Shown here: piece after piece, positions 53,564 through 63,281 of the stretch | Layout of the letters: each line of letters starts with the position of its first letter | Position numbering within the stretch: the first letter of the stretch is position 1 | Source of the DNA: Brucella haematophila | GTDB taxonomy: Bacteria > Pseudomonadota > Alphaproteobacteria > Rhizobiales > Rhizobiaceae | DNA: 64,000 nucleotides | Direction of reading: 5' to 3' | Assembly: GCF_005938105.1 (NCBI RefSeq) | Contig: NZ_VCPE01000018.1 | Location: forward strand, 1-64,000 | The notes under the pieces: model-generated | What the model was told of the DNA's origin: nothing | The model's database searches: none | Seen by the model: the letters and a program-made list of their open reading frames with translations, nothing else | Made by a program: the position numbers and the translations under genes

Positions 53564-55648
53564 CTACTCGACGAAAATCTTGACGCTTGCCGCACGGCCT
53601 GCGGCATCGATGACGGTCAGGGTTGAATAGCCCGTACCATCCGGTTGCCAGGTGGCAGTGCGGCGGCGCTCCGGTTCGGCCACGGGTTTGCCATTGGCGA
53701 GCCATCGAAACGGTGCGCGCCCGCCCTGTAGCTTGAGCACCAATGGCGAAGCGGTTTCAGTTAGCGCCTTCAAATCCACATGTGCGCCATCCGGCGGAAA
53801 GATAATGCGCGGTGCGGGTTCCGTGGCAGCCTTCAACACCGGAAGCGGATCGCTGGCCGATGAAAAACGTGTTTGCGTTACCGGCAGGTCGGCACGTGCT
53901 GTTCGGAATGCTCCGGCTGGCGCGCGCGGCAAGGGTACTGAGACCACGCCCGACTTGACGAATGCATCGAACAGGATCGGCGCGGCAGATGCATAACCGG
54001 CAAGGCCTGGCACGGAGCCGCCATCGGCACGGCCAACCCAGACACCGAGAACGTAACGTCCGTCATAACCGACAGACCACGCGTCGCGATAGCCATAGGA
54101 TGTGCCGGTTTTGTAGGCGAGGCCCCGGCGCGGTGCACCTTGCGGCGGCACGACACCAGCCAGAATATCTCCGATCTGCCATGACGCCTGTTCGGTGAGA
54201 ATGGGGCCTGAGGGTTGTGTCGGCTCAGCCGTTTCGGTTCCGTCGCGTATGGCGACACCCTGTCCGCCATTGGCAAGCCCGGTATAGAGCTGCACCAGAT
54301 CGCGCAGGCTGATCCCCGCACCACCAAGCCCGATGGCAAGACCGGGCGCTTCGTTCTTCGGCAGTTGCAAATTGATGCCCGCCTGCCGGAACCGCGTGGT
54401 CAATCGGGCAGGACCAATGGCGTCCAACAGGCTGACAGTCGGGACATTCAGCGACATTTGCAGCGCTTGTCGGATACTGACATCGCCCTGATAGCTCATG
54501 TCGAAATTGCGCGGACGATAACCGGCAAAGTCCTGCGGGCGGTCTTCGATGATGGTTTCCTGCGCGATCATGCCCTGTTCGAAGGCAAGCCCATAGATAA
54601 ACGGCTTGAGCGTCGATCCGGGTGAACGGACAGCGCGGGTCATGTCGATCCAGCCTTGCCGTCTGCCATCGAAATAATTCGCCGATCCCACTTCGCCGAG
54701 AATATTGCCGTTGCGGCTATCGGCCAACACCATGGCCACCGACACTTTCGGTCCAAGTTTTGATGCCGCTTCGCGGGCCGATGCCTCGAGCCCACGCTGG
54801 ACGGATTTCTTCAAGGTCAGCTTGTGCCGCGCTTCCGTCGGCGCTTTTTTGAGTGCCAGATCGGCAAAATGCGCAGCCAGTGCCGGGAGAGCATGACGGG
54901 TGGCGGAAATCGCCTCGCGCTTGCCCCGTTCGGCTTCGTCGGCGGTCAGGACATCGGCCTGAACCATTCGTGTCAAAACGCGATCGCGCGCTGCGCGTGC
55001 TGTGCTCGCTGCGCGGTCCGGACGACGACGTTCTGGCAATTGCGGCAGGGCCACCAGCATTGCCGCTTCCGATGTGGAGAGCCGCAGCGGCTCCTTGCCG
55101 AAATAGGCGAGTGATGCCGAGCGCACGCCTTCCAGATTGCCGCCATAGGGGGCGAGCGTCAGATAGCGCTCCAATATCTGGTCCTTGCTCAGACGGCGCT
55201 CAATCTGCACGGCACGGGCAAGCTGGCGGAATTTGGAGCCGAAGCTGCGGCTTTCGCGTGGTTCTATCAGCCGGGCGAGCTGCATCGAGAGCGTGGAGCC
55301 GCCGGACACGATACGCTGATTACCAGCAAGCTGCACCGCTGCGCGCACTAAGGCCCAAAGATCGATACCACTGTGATCGTAGAAACGCTTATCCTCATAG
55401 GCGATCAGCATCTTCACGAATTTCGGATCAACGTCTTCAATGCGCGTGTTGAGACGCCAATAGCCGTCTGGTGTCGCATAGGCGCGCAGCAATTCGCCGT
55501 CGCGATCCATTACCTCCGTAGAAATGGTCAGGCGTTCAGGCAAGGGTGGAGGAAAAGCGCGGTCAAGCCAATCAAGGCTGACCGTCGCAAGAGCGGCGAT
55601 GCCGAGAAGTGCGGCACCGCCTATCGCTATTTTCCAACGCCGTTTCAT
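53564..55648 (-). CDS. pbpC: penicillin-binding protein 1C
   Basis: This 694-residue bifunctional protein has an N-terminal membrane anchor (about 8-28), a GT51 domain with EDKRFYDHSGID (catalytic Glu) and GGSTLSMQLAR, and a transpeptidase domain with SPGSTLKPFIYG (S-x-x-K), SLN and KTGT. A C-terminal BiPBP_C domain (about 610-694) is present, which separates PBP1C from other class A proteins. It acts in peptidoglycan synthesis at the inner membrane. It is the second gene of an operon with the alpha-2-macroglobulin gene 27 bases upstream, a pairing conserved in many proteobacteria. Confidence 0.95.
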   Translation of the reverse strand: MKRRWKIAIGGAALLGIAALATVSLDWLDRAFPPPLPERLTISTEVMDRDGELLRAYATPDGYWRLNTRIEDVDPKFVKMLIAYEDKRFYDHSGIDLWALVRAAVQLAGNQRIVSGGSTLSMQLARLIEPRESRSFGSKFRQLARAVQIERRLSKDQILERYLTLAPYGGNLEGVRSASLAYFGKEPLRLSTSEAAMLVALPQLPERRRPDRAASTARAARDRVLTRMVQADVLTADEAERGKREAISATRHALPALAAHFADLALKKAPTEARHKLTLKKSVQRGLEASAREAASKLGPKVSVAMVLADSRNGNILGEVGSANYFDGRRQGWIDMTRAVRSPGSTLKPFIYGLAFEQGMIAQETIIEDRPQDFAGYRPRNFDMSYQGDVSIRQALQMSLNVPTVSLLDAIGPARLTTRFRQAGINLQLPKNEAPGLAIGLGGAGISLRDLVQLYTGLANGGQGVAIRDGTETAEPTQPSGPILTEQASWQIGDILAGVVPPQGAPRRGLAYKTGTSYGYRDAWSVGYDGRYVLGVWVGRADGGSVPGLAGYASAAPILFDAFVKSGVVSVPLPRAPAGAFRTARADLPVTQTRFSSASDPLPVLKAATEPAPRIIFPPDGAHVDLKALTETASPLVLKLQGGRAPFRWLANGKPVAEPERRRTATWQPDGTGYSTLTVIDAAGRAASVKIFVE

Positions 55649-55675
55649 GTGTTGATCGTGGCCCCACCGAAAAGG

Positions 55676-58600
55676 TTACGGCGCAGCAACCTCCATCATT
55701 CCGGTCGAAGTGCGGGCAGAATATTGCGGACGATACATGTCTTCCACCGTGGCTGCCGGATGGGTGTAAAGCCCCGGTGTTACCGCACGCACCACATAAG
55801 CAAGCACGATCTGTTTTTTCTCGCCTGCCGAACGGTCGAATGCTGCGACAAAGCGATCATCACGGAATTCGAGATGCGCAGCCTCTGTGCTTTCGAGCCA
55901 CGGGAAATTGCCGAGATCAGCACTGGAAACCAGACCCGGATTGTCGATCTCCAGACCGGCTGGCAGAAGATCGGTGACCAGCAGGCGCGACTGCCATTGT
56001 TGCAGATCGTCGATCTTCAACACCACCACAAAACGCTCATTCTGGTTGATGCCCGTGATGTTGGCTTCCTGTCCGTCGAGCGTGTAATAGGCGCGCTCGA
56101 TGTTGAAGCCTTCGCCACCGGCAGGCAGCGATTGTGCCGGTGGCGCAACGGCTGTCACCACGGCGTCCACGGCATCGCTGCCCCGGTTCGTCACGACAAG
56201 CGGCTGGGCTTCGAGCGCATTGCCGTTGACCCGTTCGGAGAAAGCGCCTTCATGGGAGGTGCCGTTAATGTCGAGATTGATCGCGGCATTGTTCTCCTTG
56301 AGACCGCGGGCCGCGAGCAGCATCCATGCCTGATCCTGCGTGCTGAGATATTTCGTCTGATCGCGCTCGTAACCAACCAGCGTGACGAGCGAAGGCAAGA
56401 CCTTTGGTGCGGGCTTGCTTTCAGCGGCCAGTGCCAGCATGGCCGCGCCGTCACGCAGCCGCGAACCATAATCGGAGCGATTATAGTCGTATGCCGTGTT
56501 GGTACTTGCGCGGTCGAGAGCGACATTGAACACCCGGTCCGAACGCTGCTGATCGCCATAAAGCGCCAGACCTGCGGCCAGTTGGGCAATTGCCATCGGA
56601 CTTGTGAAGTTATCGAGCTGGGTATCCGCGTAATAACGCAGATCACCGACCGAGGCCTTCTTGTTGCGTGCCAACACATAGAGCGAATAGGCGATCTCGC
56701 TGCCGCGATCCTTGGCGTCGGTCGTGTAGCCGAGCGCATTTTGCAGATTGGAAAGCGCCGAGAGCAGGGCCTCTTGCGGAACCACATAGCCCTTTTCGCG
56801 GGCACGGGTGAGGAAGTCGGTGACATAGGCATCAAGCCACAAATCACCGGAACCAGGTCCCCACAGGCCAAACGAGCCGGACGAAGACTGATAGCTCAGC
56901 ACGCGATAGATTGCGTCCTGCACGCGCTTCTTCAGTTCTTCCTGATCGCCAAGGCCGGCACTTGCTTCGGAGCCTGCCGCCATTTCGCTCAAGTAAAGCA
57001 GGGGCAGGGCGCGGCTCGTCGTCTGCTCGGCGCAACCATATGGATAACGATCGAGCGCCATCAGAAGCGACGGCACGTCGAACGCCGCGCTGCGGGTGAT
57101 GCCGACGCTGACAAAAGCACCGTCGAGCAGGCTTTCCGAGAGCAGGCCGCCATCGATTTTGAGGCTGCCGCCATTGGCCGGAAGGCTGACCACCTGACGT
57201 GTCGTGACCGGCAGATCGACGGGGCGCACCGGCAGCGACAGGTTTTGTTCGATGGACAGTCCGGCATCATTGGCAAGGCGTATCGTGATATTGCCCTGTC
57301 CCGTCTTCTGCGCGTTGAGCGGCACAGCGACGGATTGGCGTTTGCCACCGGCAAGCGCGAGCGTGTCAGGATAAGAGCCGATTTCCGTGCCGAGATTGTC
57401 GCTGGTTTCTACGATCAGACGATAATTTCCGTCAGGCGCGTCCGTATTGGCGATATCGAGGCGCAGTGTCGCCTGATCTCCCGGCGCCATGAAGCGCGGC
57501 AAGCCAGCCGTAATGACAATGGGATCGCGCACGATCACATCGCTGGATGCGTGACCAACGGCCTTGCTTGTCCAGGCCACGGCCATAACACGGGCGGTTC
57601 CGTTGAACTGCGGGATATCGAAATCAACGGTTGCCTTGCCATCGCTATCCAGCTCGACAGGGCCAGAGAAGAGCGCAACGAGCTTTTCGGTCGGCGGGCT
57701 GCCTTCCGCAGCCATGTTGCCGCCGTCACCGCCGGTGCGCAGCTTGCCGGTGGTACCCAGCGAACCATCGATAAGGCGTCCATACATGTCGCGCAGCTCA
57801 AGGCCGAGCTGGCGCTGGCCGAAGAACCAGTTTTCCGGGTTCGGGGCCTGATAACGTGTCAGATTCAGAATACCGACATCGACAGCGGCAACCATGACAT
57901 AGGCCTGCTCGCCGCCTGCATTTTCTACTGAAACGGGAACCGAGAGCGTGCTGCGCGGGGTGATTTTCTCTGGTGGCGTCAGCTTGACGGCCAGTTGTTT
58001 GTCGGCAGGGTCAACCTTCAGCCATTTGAGGCCAATGGCGCGGGCGGGCATGCGGCTTTCCTGCGCGCTGCCCGGGCGGAAAAGCGTTGCGGTGACATAA
58101 GCACCAGCGCCCCAGTTTTCGCCGACTGGAATATCGATGGTTGCACCGTCCGCCGATACGCTCTCGCTGATGGTCGTCAGCAGCTTTTCCGCGCCGATGG
58201 TGATCAGCAGCTCACCGGCAAAACGCGGGCTGATCTTCAGCTTCGCCGTTTCACCCGCAGCGTAATGATCCTTGTCGAGCGCAATTTCGAGGCCATCCGG
58301 CGTTTCCGTCGAGGTCGCGGCCACATACCAGCCCGCGTCGAATTCGTAGCTTGAAGCCGGACCGGAAGCGTCGCCCGTCTCGATTTCAAGACGATAGCGA
58401 CCCCAGTCGACCGGCTGGGTGATGCTGGCTTCAGCATCAGCCTTGAGGTCGATCTTGCCGGTTGCAACCGACTTGGTGAAGGTGACCGGCTCGTAGTTCC
58501 AGCTATTGCCGCTGCGATACCATTGGTAATTGCGCTCAACCTTCACAAGCGACCAGACGGCGCCGTCAAGGTTCGTGCGATTGCCGTTGGCATCCGAAGC

Positions 58601-61210
58601 GATGAAGCTGAATTTCGCGGTGCCGCCTTGCGGAACTTCGTCACCGGAGAAATCCGGTCTGATGCCGATCATCGATCCTTGCGGACGAACGGCAAGGTCA
58701 AGCTTGCGTTCCACAGCACGACCGCCGCTTTCGCGCATGCGGACGGTGACGGCTGCATTGATAAGACGGGTGGTGGATGGCAGGTCATCGATCACGACCG
58801 GGAAGGTTGCCTTGCCGTCGTCGCCAACCTTGGGCAACTGATCCAGCGGCAGACGCGTGGCTTCGCCCTGACCTTCATCGGCCAGCCCGAAATAATAGCC
58901 CTTGAAACGGTCCCAGTCGCGCTTGGTCGAAAGAGTGACTTCGCCTTCGAGCGCCAATCCGGCGGCAGGCGCGCCATAGAGAAAGCGGCCATCGACGGTT
59001 ACATTGGCGGCTTCACCGCTGGCGATTTCCGGCTTGTCCGATGTCAGGTCGAACTCAATGCGGTCCGGCACGAAATCTTCAACCAGGAACATTTGCGAGG
59101 CGACTGCCGGTTGCTTGGGGTCGGTATAGATATTCAGGTTCCATGTGCCGCGCATGGCATTGGCGGCTAATGTCAGATCGACGGAATGTCCGCCAGCCTT
59201 GCTGCTATCCGATACGAGGCGACGATCTTCCACGCCATCCGGGCGTGTGAAGATGAAGGTCAGCGGCAGGTTGTCGACGGCGAGCGACGCATCATCCCGG
59301 GCAAGCGCTGCGGCATGAACCACTTCGCCTGCGCGATAAATGCCGCGTTCTGTCCAGGCATAAACGTCGAGCGCCTTGGGCGCTGCGCGTCCGGTGACGC
59401 CGCGATCAGAAAGATCAAAGCCTGCACGCGCCATATCGAGGAAGACGAAATCATCCTCACCCTGATTGGCCATCAGCACGGCAGGAACCATGCCATCGGT
59501 GCCGCGCGTGAGACCAGCGGTAAAGGTAGCACGACCGTCGCGATCAGTTGTCGCTTCGCCCAACATTTCGTTGTTGCGAGCCAGCAATGTCAGCTTGACG
59601 CCGGAAAGCGGTTCCGCCGTTTCGAGCGAACGCGCAAAGACATTGATACCGTCCTGACCTGTATAGGTCGAAAGCCCGATATCCGACACGACAAACCACT
59701 GGGTCGCCTTGGTGTCATAGCTCTCGCCGCTCGCCTTGATCGGTTCTGCGGTCAGCACGTAGACGCCGGGCTTTCGCTGCGGCAGGGCTTCATCAATCGG
59801 GAAACTGGTAGTGACTTCCTTGTTCAGCTCTGCGGCGGCAGTGTCGATTTCGCCTTCCCAGACGGGTGCGCCCATCTGGTCGGAAATCGTGCTGACGTCA
59901 TAGCCGTCGAGCTGACGCAGAAACTGGTAGCCGGACAAAAGCTGCGCCAGCGAACGGTCGCCGATGCGATAGAGCTTCACCTTGGCTGCGCTCATATTGA
60001 CGCTGACCAGTGGAATGCCGCGACGCGCCTTGGCAGGCAGCACGAAACTGTCGCCGGTAAAGCGCACCGATGGAGCACGGTCCTGCACATAGACGGACAG
60101 GGTTACCGGTGCTGGCAGCGTCTCGCCAATAGCAGCGGGCAAACCGGCGCGGAATGTCACGCTATATGTGCGGCCATGTTCCAGACCTTCGACGCAAATC
60201 TGGCGATCCTTGGCTTCAATAGCCTTTGGCGCGGCGCTGTCCAATGTCACGAAACTGGAATAGTCGGTGCCGCTCTTGACCAGTTCTTCGGAAAACTGCG
60301 CGCAGATGCGTGGCGATGCATTGTCGTTATCGACACTGTGGTCGACGATGCGGAAACCCTTGCGGGCCTTGAGGTCTTCATAGGCGGCGCGAACGGAAGC
60401 TGAATTGACGAGATTGAGGCTCGCATCATAGGCCTGAAGGGCTGGGCGCGACAGTTCGCGACGGTCAAGTGCCTGCGCCATCGCATTCAGGGCATCGGCG
60501 CGCGCGGCCTTATTGCGCGAGGTCTGATAGCCGTTCCAGGCTGCCGATGTGGCGTCGCGTTTGAACTTGGCCGTCTCTTCGCTGTTGGAAGGTTCTGTCG
60601 CCAAAGTGGCGAGAGCCAGACCGGTCCAGAGCGCGCTGTCGTCAGGCGAGGCACCGGCCGCGGCTGCAAATTTCTCCATTGCCGTGCGTGGGTCGCTATT
60701 GGCGAGTGCGGAGGCAGCTTCCGCCTTCAGCGTGCTGAGGCCTTCGCTGCTGTCCGCAGCCAGAATAGCCGTGCGGAAACGGCGGGCTTCATCGACAAGA
60801 TTATCCGCGAAGAAGGTAACGGCTGGTGGCGCGCCGATATCGGCCTTGGCTGTGTCCTTGGCTGCGCCCGACACGACCTTACCGGCAATGGAGCCGACCG
60901 AAGGATTGAGCTTGTTGAAATCGGTCTTGAGGAAGCACCACTTGACCTTCGGATTATAGGTAAAGGCGCGGCAGGCATTGTCACCGAGGCAGGTGCTCTT
61001 GCACTGGTCCAGTGTCACGTTCTTCTGGGTGCGCAGGTCGAAGCCGAAATAATCGCTGTCTTCGGTGATTTCGATACGACGCGTTTCAGCGGCGTTCGAC
61101 GGAGTGGGCGCAATCGCAAGCCCAGCGGTCAAACCAGTGATTGCAGCCAGCGTCAGGAAAACCTGTGCCCAAAGCGCATGACCCATCTGCCGTTTGAAAC
61201 CGTTAAGCAT
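55676..61210 (-). CDS. bacterial alpha-2-macroglobulin, YfhM-like
   Basis: This 1844-residue periplasmic protein has a Sec signal (about 1-40, ending SNA) without a lipobox, a PAN/Apple-like Cys-rich module (about 50-100: CKSTCLGDNACRAFTY, WCFLKTD), a series of macroglobulin beta domains, and near residue 1390 the thioester motif CAEQ in YGCAEQTTSRALP, followed by the helical thioester domain and a C-terminal receptor-like domain. It traps foreign proteases by covalent capture and protects the cell envelope, together with PBP1C encoded downstream. ATG 61210 follows GGAGAGG; the open frame upstream is not coding. A missing lipobox sets it apart from the lipid-anchored Escherichia coli YfhM. 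Confidence 0.92.
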   Translation of the reverse strand: MLNGFKRQMGHALWAQVFLTLAAITGLTAGLAIAPTPSNAAETRRIEITEDSDYFGFDLRTQKNVTLDQCKSTCLGDNACRAFTYNPKVKWCFLKTDFNKLNPSVGSIAGKVVSGAAKDTAKADIGAPPAVTFFADNLVDEARRFRTAILAADSSEGLSTLKAEAASALANSDPRTAMEKFAAAAGASPDDSALWTGLALATLATEPSNSEETAKFKRDATSAAWNGYQTSRNKAARADALNAMAQALDRRELSRPALQAYDASLNLVNSASVRAAYEDLKARKGFRIVDHSVDNDNASPRICAQFSEELVKSGTDYSSFVTLDSAAPKAIEAKDRQICVEGLEHGRTYSVTFRAGLPAAIGETLPAPVTLSVYVQDRAPSVRFTGDSFVLPAKARRGIPLVSVNMSAAKVKLYRIGDRSLAQLLSGYQFLRQLDGYDVSTISDQMGAPVWEGEIDTAAAELNKEVTTSFPIDEALPQRKPGVYVLTAEPIKASGESYDTKATQWFVVSDIGLSTYTGQDGINVFARSLETAEPLSGVKLTLLARNNEMLGEATTDRDGRATFTAGLTRGTDGMVPAVLMANQGEDDFVFLDMARAGFDLSDRGVTGRAAPKALDVYAWTERGIYRAGEVVHAAALARDDASLAVDNLPLTFIFTRPDGVEDRRLVSDSSKAGGHSVDLTLAANAMRGTWNLNIYTDPKQPAVASQMFLVEDFVPDRIEFDLTSDKPEIASGEAANVTVDGRFLYGAPAAGLALEGEVTLSTKRDWDRFKGYYFGLADEGQGEATRLPLDQLPKVGDDGKATFPVVIDDLPSTTRLINAAVTVRMRESGGRAVERKLDLAVRPQGSMIGIRPDFSGDEVPQGGTAKFSFIASDANGNRTNLDGAVWSLVKVERNYQWYRSGNSWNYEPVTFTKSVATGKIDLKADAEASITQPVDWGRYRLEIETGDASGPASSYEFDAGWYVAATSTETPDGLEIALDKDHYAAGETAKLKISPRFAGELLITIGAEKLLTTISESVSADGATIDIPVGENWGAGAYVTATLFRPGSAQESRMPARAIGLKWLKVDPADKQLAVKLTPPEKITPRSTLSVPVSVENAGGEQAYVMVAAVDVGILNLTRYQAPNPENWFFGQRQLGLELRDMYGRLIDGSLGTTGKLRTGGDGGNMAAEGSPPTEKLVALFSGPVELDSDGKATVDFDIPQFNGTARVMAVAWTSKAVGHASSDVIVRDPIVITAGLPRFMAPGDQATLRLDIANTDAPDGNYRLIVETSDNLGTEIGSYPDTLALAGGKRQSVAVPLNAQKTGQGNITIRLANDAGLSIEQNLSLPVRPVDLPVTTRQVVSLPANGGSLKIDGGLLSESLLDGAFVSVGITRSAAFDVPSLLMALDRYPYGCAEQTTSRALPLLYLSEMAAGSEASAGLGDQEELKKRVQDAIYRVLSYQSSSGSFGLWGPGSGDLWLDAYVTDFLTRAREKGYVVPQEALLSALSNLQNALGYTTDAKDRGSEIAYSLYVLARNKKASVGDLRYYADTQLDNFTSPMAIAQLAAGLALYGDQQRSDRVFNVALDRASTNTAYDYNRSDYGSRLRDGAAMLALAAESKPAPKVLPSLVTLVGYERDQTKYLSTQDQAWMLLAARGLKENNAAINLDINGTSHEGAFSERVNGNALEAQPLVVTNRGSDAVDAVVTAVAPPAQSLPAGGEGFNIERAYYTLDGQEANITGINQNERFVVVLKIDDLQQWQSRLLVTDLLPAGLEIDNPGLVSSADLGNFPWLESTEAAHLEFRDDRFVAAFDRSAGEKKQIVLAYVVRAVTPGLYTHPAATVEDMYRPQYSARTSTGMMEVAAP

Positions 61211-61503
61211 TTGCCTCTCCTTGCGATTTCGGTGCCCGACCAATGTCCCCTGGAAGAGCGGAAAGAATCTGCGCCATGTGAAGCTTGCGCACAACCCAGA
61301 GTCAAGTTGCTTTGCTAATATATACAGTGTTCTATCATCATCACCCGCAATTGTGACGGCTGTTTCGGCCCATCTGCCAAGCGTGCTTTTGGCGTGCAAA
61401 TTGAATGAGACGTGTCGCGATTGAGACTGAGCCTTGCTCCCATCGCCGTTACGTTTTCACTTTCTGACATCTTCGTTTGTTGTCCAACCTGGAGGAGGTA
61501 GAC

Positions 61504-62694
61504 ATGAGCAGGAACCGTGGCGTCGTCTATATGCGACCCGGAAAAGTCGAAGTCCGTGACATTGAAGATCCGGTGCTTTCTGCACCCGATGGGAGGAAGC
61601 TGGGTCACGGTGTCATTCTGAAAGTCATCTCGACCAATATATGCGGGTCGGACCAGCACATGGTGCGCGGACGCACGACGGCGATGCCCGGGCTTGTGCT
61701 TGGCCACGAGATCACCGGCGAAGTCATTGAGAAGGGTTCCGATGTCGAGATGCTTGATGTCGGCGACATCGTATCAGTGCCGTTCAATGTTGCCTGTGGC
61801 CGTTGCCGCTGCTGCAAGGAGCAGGACACAGGTGTCTGCCTGACGGTCAATCCGTCGCGCGCTGGCGGTGCTTACGGCTATGTCGATATGGGTGGCTGGA
61901 TCGGCGGGCAGGCCCGCTATGTCATGGTGCCTTACGCCGATTTCAATCTGCTGAAATTCCCGGATCGTGACCGGGCTATGGAGAAGATCCGCGATCTCAC
62001 CATGTTGTCGGATATTCTGCCGACCGGCTTTCACGGCGCGGTCAAGGCGGGCGTCGGTGTAGGCTCGGTGGTCTATGTGGCCGGTGCCGGACCAGTCGGG
62101 CTGGCCGCCGCAGCCTCGGCAAGAATTCTTGGCGCTGCTGTCGTGATGGTTGGAGATTTCAACAAGGAACGTCTGGACCATGCCCGCAAGGTTGGTTTCG
62201 AGCCGATTGATCTTTCCGCCAGCGACCGTCTGGGCGACATGATCGCGGAAGTTACCGGCAGCAATGAGGTGGACAGCGCCATCGACGCTGTCGGTTTCGA
62301 GGCCAGAGGCCATAGCGGTGGTGAACAGCCCGCAATCGTTCTGAACCAGATGATGGAAATCACGCGTCCTGCCGGTTCGGTTGGTATTCCGGGCCTCTAT
62401 GTGACGGAAGATCCGGGTGCGGTGGATGGTGCGGCCAAGCAGGGCAGCCTGTCGCTTCGCTTCGGGCTCGGCTGGGCCAAGGCGCAGTCATTCCATACGG
62501 GGCAGACACCGGTTCTGAAATATAACCGGCAGTTGATGCAGGCGATCCTGCACGGGCGTCTGAACATTGCTGAAATCGTCAATGCGGAAGTCATTTCGCT
62601 TGAAGACGCAGCGGCTGGTTATGAGAGTTTTGACCAGGGCGTAGCGAAGAAGTTTGTTCTCGATCCGCACGGTATGCTCGGCAAAGCCGCGTAA
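61504..62694 (+). CDS. fdhA: glutathione-independent formaldehyde dehydrogenase
   Basis: This 396-residue zinc alcohol dehydrogenase has catalytic zinc ligands Cys47 (NICGSDQHM) and GHEITGEV, a structural zinc loop CGRCRCCKEQDTGVC, and an NAD site GAGPVGLAAA. Length and the insertion GGAYGYVDMGGWIGGQARYVMVPYADFNL match the Pseudomonas putida enzyme, which oxidises formaldehyde with bound NAD without glutathione. GGAGGT precedes ATG 61504. It is divergent from the macroglobulin gene with 293 bases between, and ends at a hairpin. Confidence 0.92.
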   Translation: MSRNRGVVYMRPGKVEVRDIEDPVLSAPDGRKLGHGVILKVISTNICGSDQHMVRGRTTAMPGLVLGHEITGEVIEKGSDVEMLDVGDIVSVPFNVACGRCRCCKEQDTGVCLTVNPSRAGGAYGYVDMGGWIGGQARYVMVPYADFNLLKFPDRDRAMEKIRDLTMLSDILPTGFHGAVKAGVGVGSVVYVAGAGPVGLAAAASARILGAAVVMVGDFNKERLDHARKVGFEPIDLSASDRLGDMIAEVTGSNEVDSAIDAVGFEARGHSGGEQPAIVLNQMMEITRPAGSVGIPGLYVTEDPGAVDGAAKQGSLSLRFGLGWAKAQSFHTGQTPVLKYNRQLMQAILHGRLNIAEIVNAEVISLEDAAAGYESFDQGVAKKFVLDPHGMLGKAA

Positions 62695-62705
62695 CCTTGC
62701 GAAAC

Positions 62706-62742
62706 ACAGAAGCGCTGTGCCCCCGCGCGGCGCTTCTGTTGT
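62706..62742 (+). terminator. terminator of fdhA
   Basis: ACAGAAGCGC (62706-62715) pairs perfectly with GCGCTTCTGT (62730-62739), then TGTC. The T run is short, so efficiency is uncertain. Confidence 0.6.
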
Positions 62743-62803
62743 CGCCTATTCCGCGTCGCTACGCTAAAACAACAGGTGGTAGCGACGATGCGGAGATTTC
62801 AAC

Positions 62804-63163
62804 ATGACCGATATTCGCCTCAAACGGATCTATGAAGCGCCATCACACGATGACGGCTATCGGGTTCTGGTTGATCGTGTCTGGCCGCGCGGCATGACCA
62901 AGGAGAAGGCTGCCATCGATCTCTGGGCAAAAGATATCGCGCCGTCCACCGATCTTCGCAAATGGTTCAATCATGACGTGGCGAAGTGGGACGAGTTTCA
63001 AAAACGTTATTATGCCGAATTGCAGGATAAGTTGTCGGACCTCAAAACACTGGTTGCCCAGGCCGGTGATGTGCCGCTGACATTGCTTTATGGCGCGAAG
63101 GACGAGGAGCACAATCAGGCCGTTGTGCTGCATGAATATATGCAGAAGATGCACCTCGATTAA
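62804..63163 (+). CDS. DUF488 family protein
   Basis: This 119-residue protein has the DUF488 pattern: IRLKRIYEAP at the start, YRVLVDRVWPRGMTKEKA, then WAKDIAPSTDLRKWF and LTLLYGAKDEEHNQAVVL near the end. The family is widespread and uncharacterised; the conserved VDRxWPRG stretch suggests a small enzyme. It stands alone between the fdhA hairpin and an A/T-rich gap at 63164-63281. Confidence 0.88.
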   Translation: MTDIRLKRIYEAPSHDDGYRVLVDRVWPRGMTKEKAAIDLWAKDIAPSTDLRKWFNHDVAKWDEFQKRYYAELQDKLSDLKTLVAQAGDVPLTLLYGAKDEEHNQAVVLHEYMQKMHLD

Positions 63164-63281
63164 ATTATTAGGTACTTCTAATATTGCATTGAATAGATAC
63201 CAGAAAGTAGCATTCGTTATGAATAATCATTGCTGATTTCAGATCGGCTGCTCTGTGATATAATCGCCCTCCGTCTATAGG

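Noticed and set aside
55373-57931. 852-codon plus-strand frame opposite pbpC and the macroglobulin gene
   Set aside because: It runs antisense across two well-identified genes and lacks a ribosome site and known motifs.
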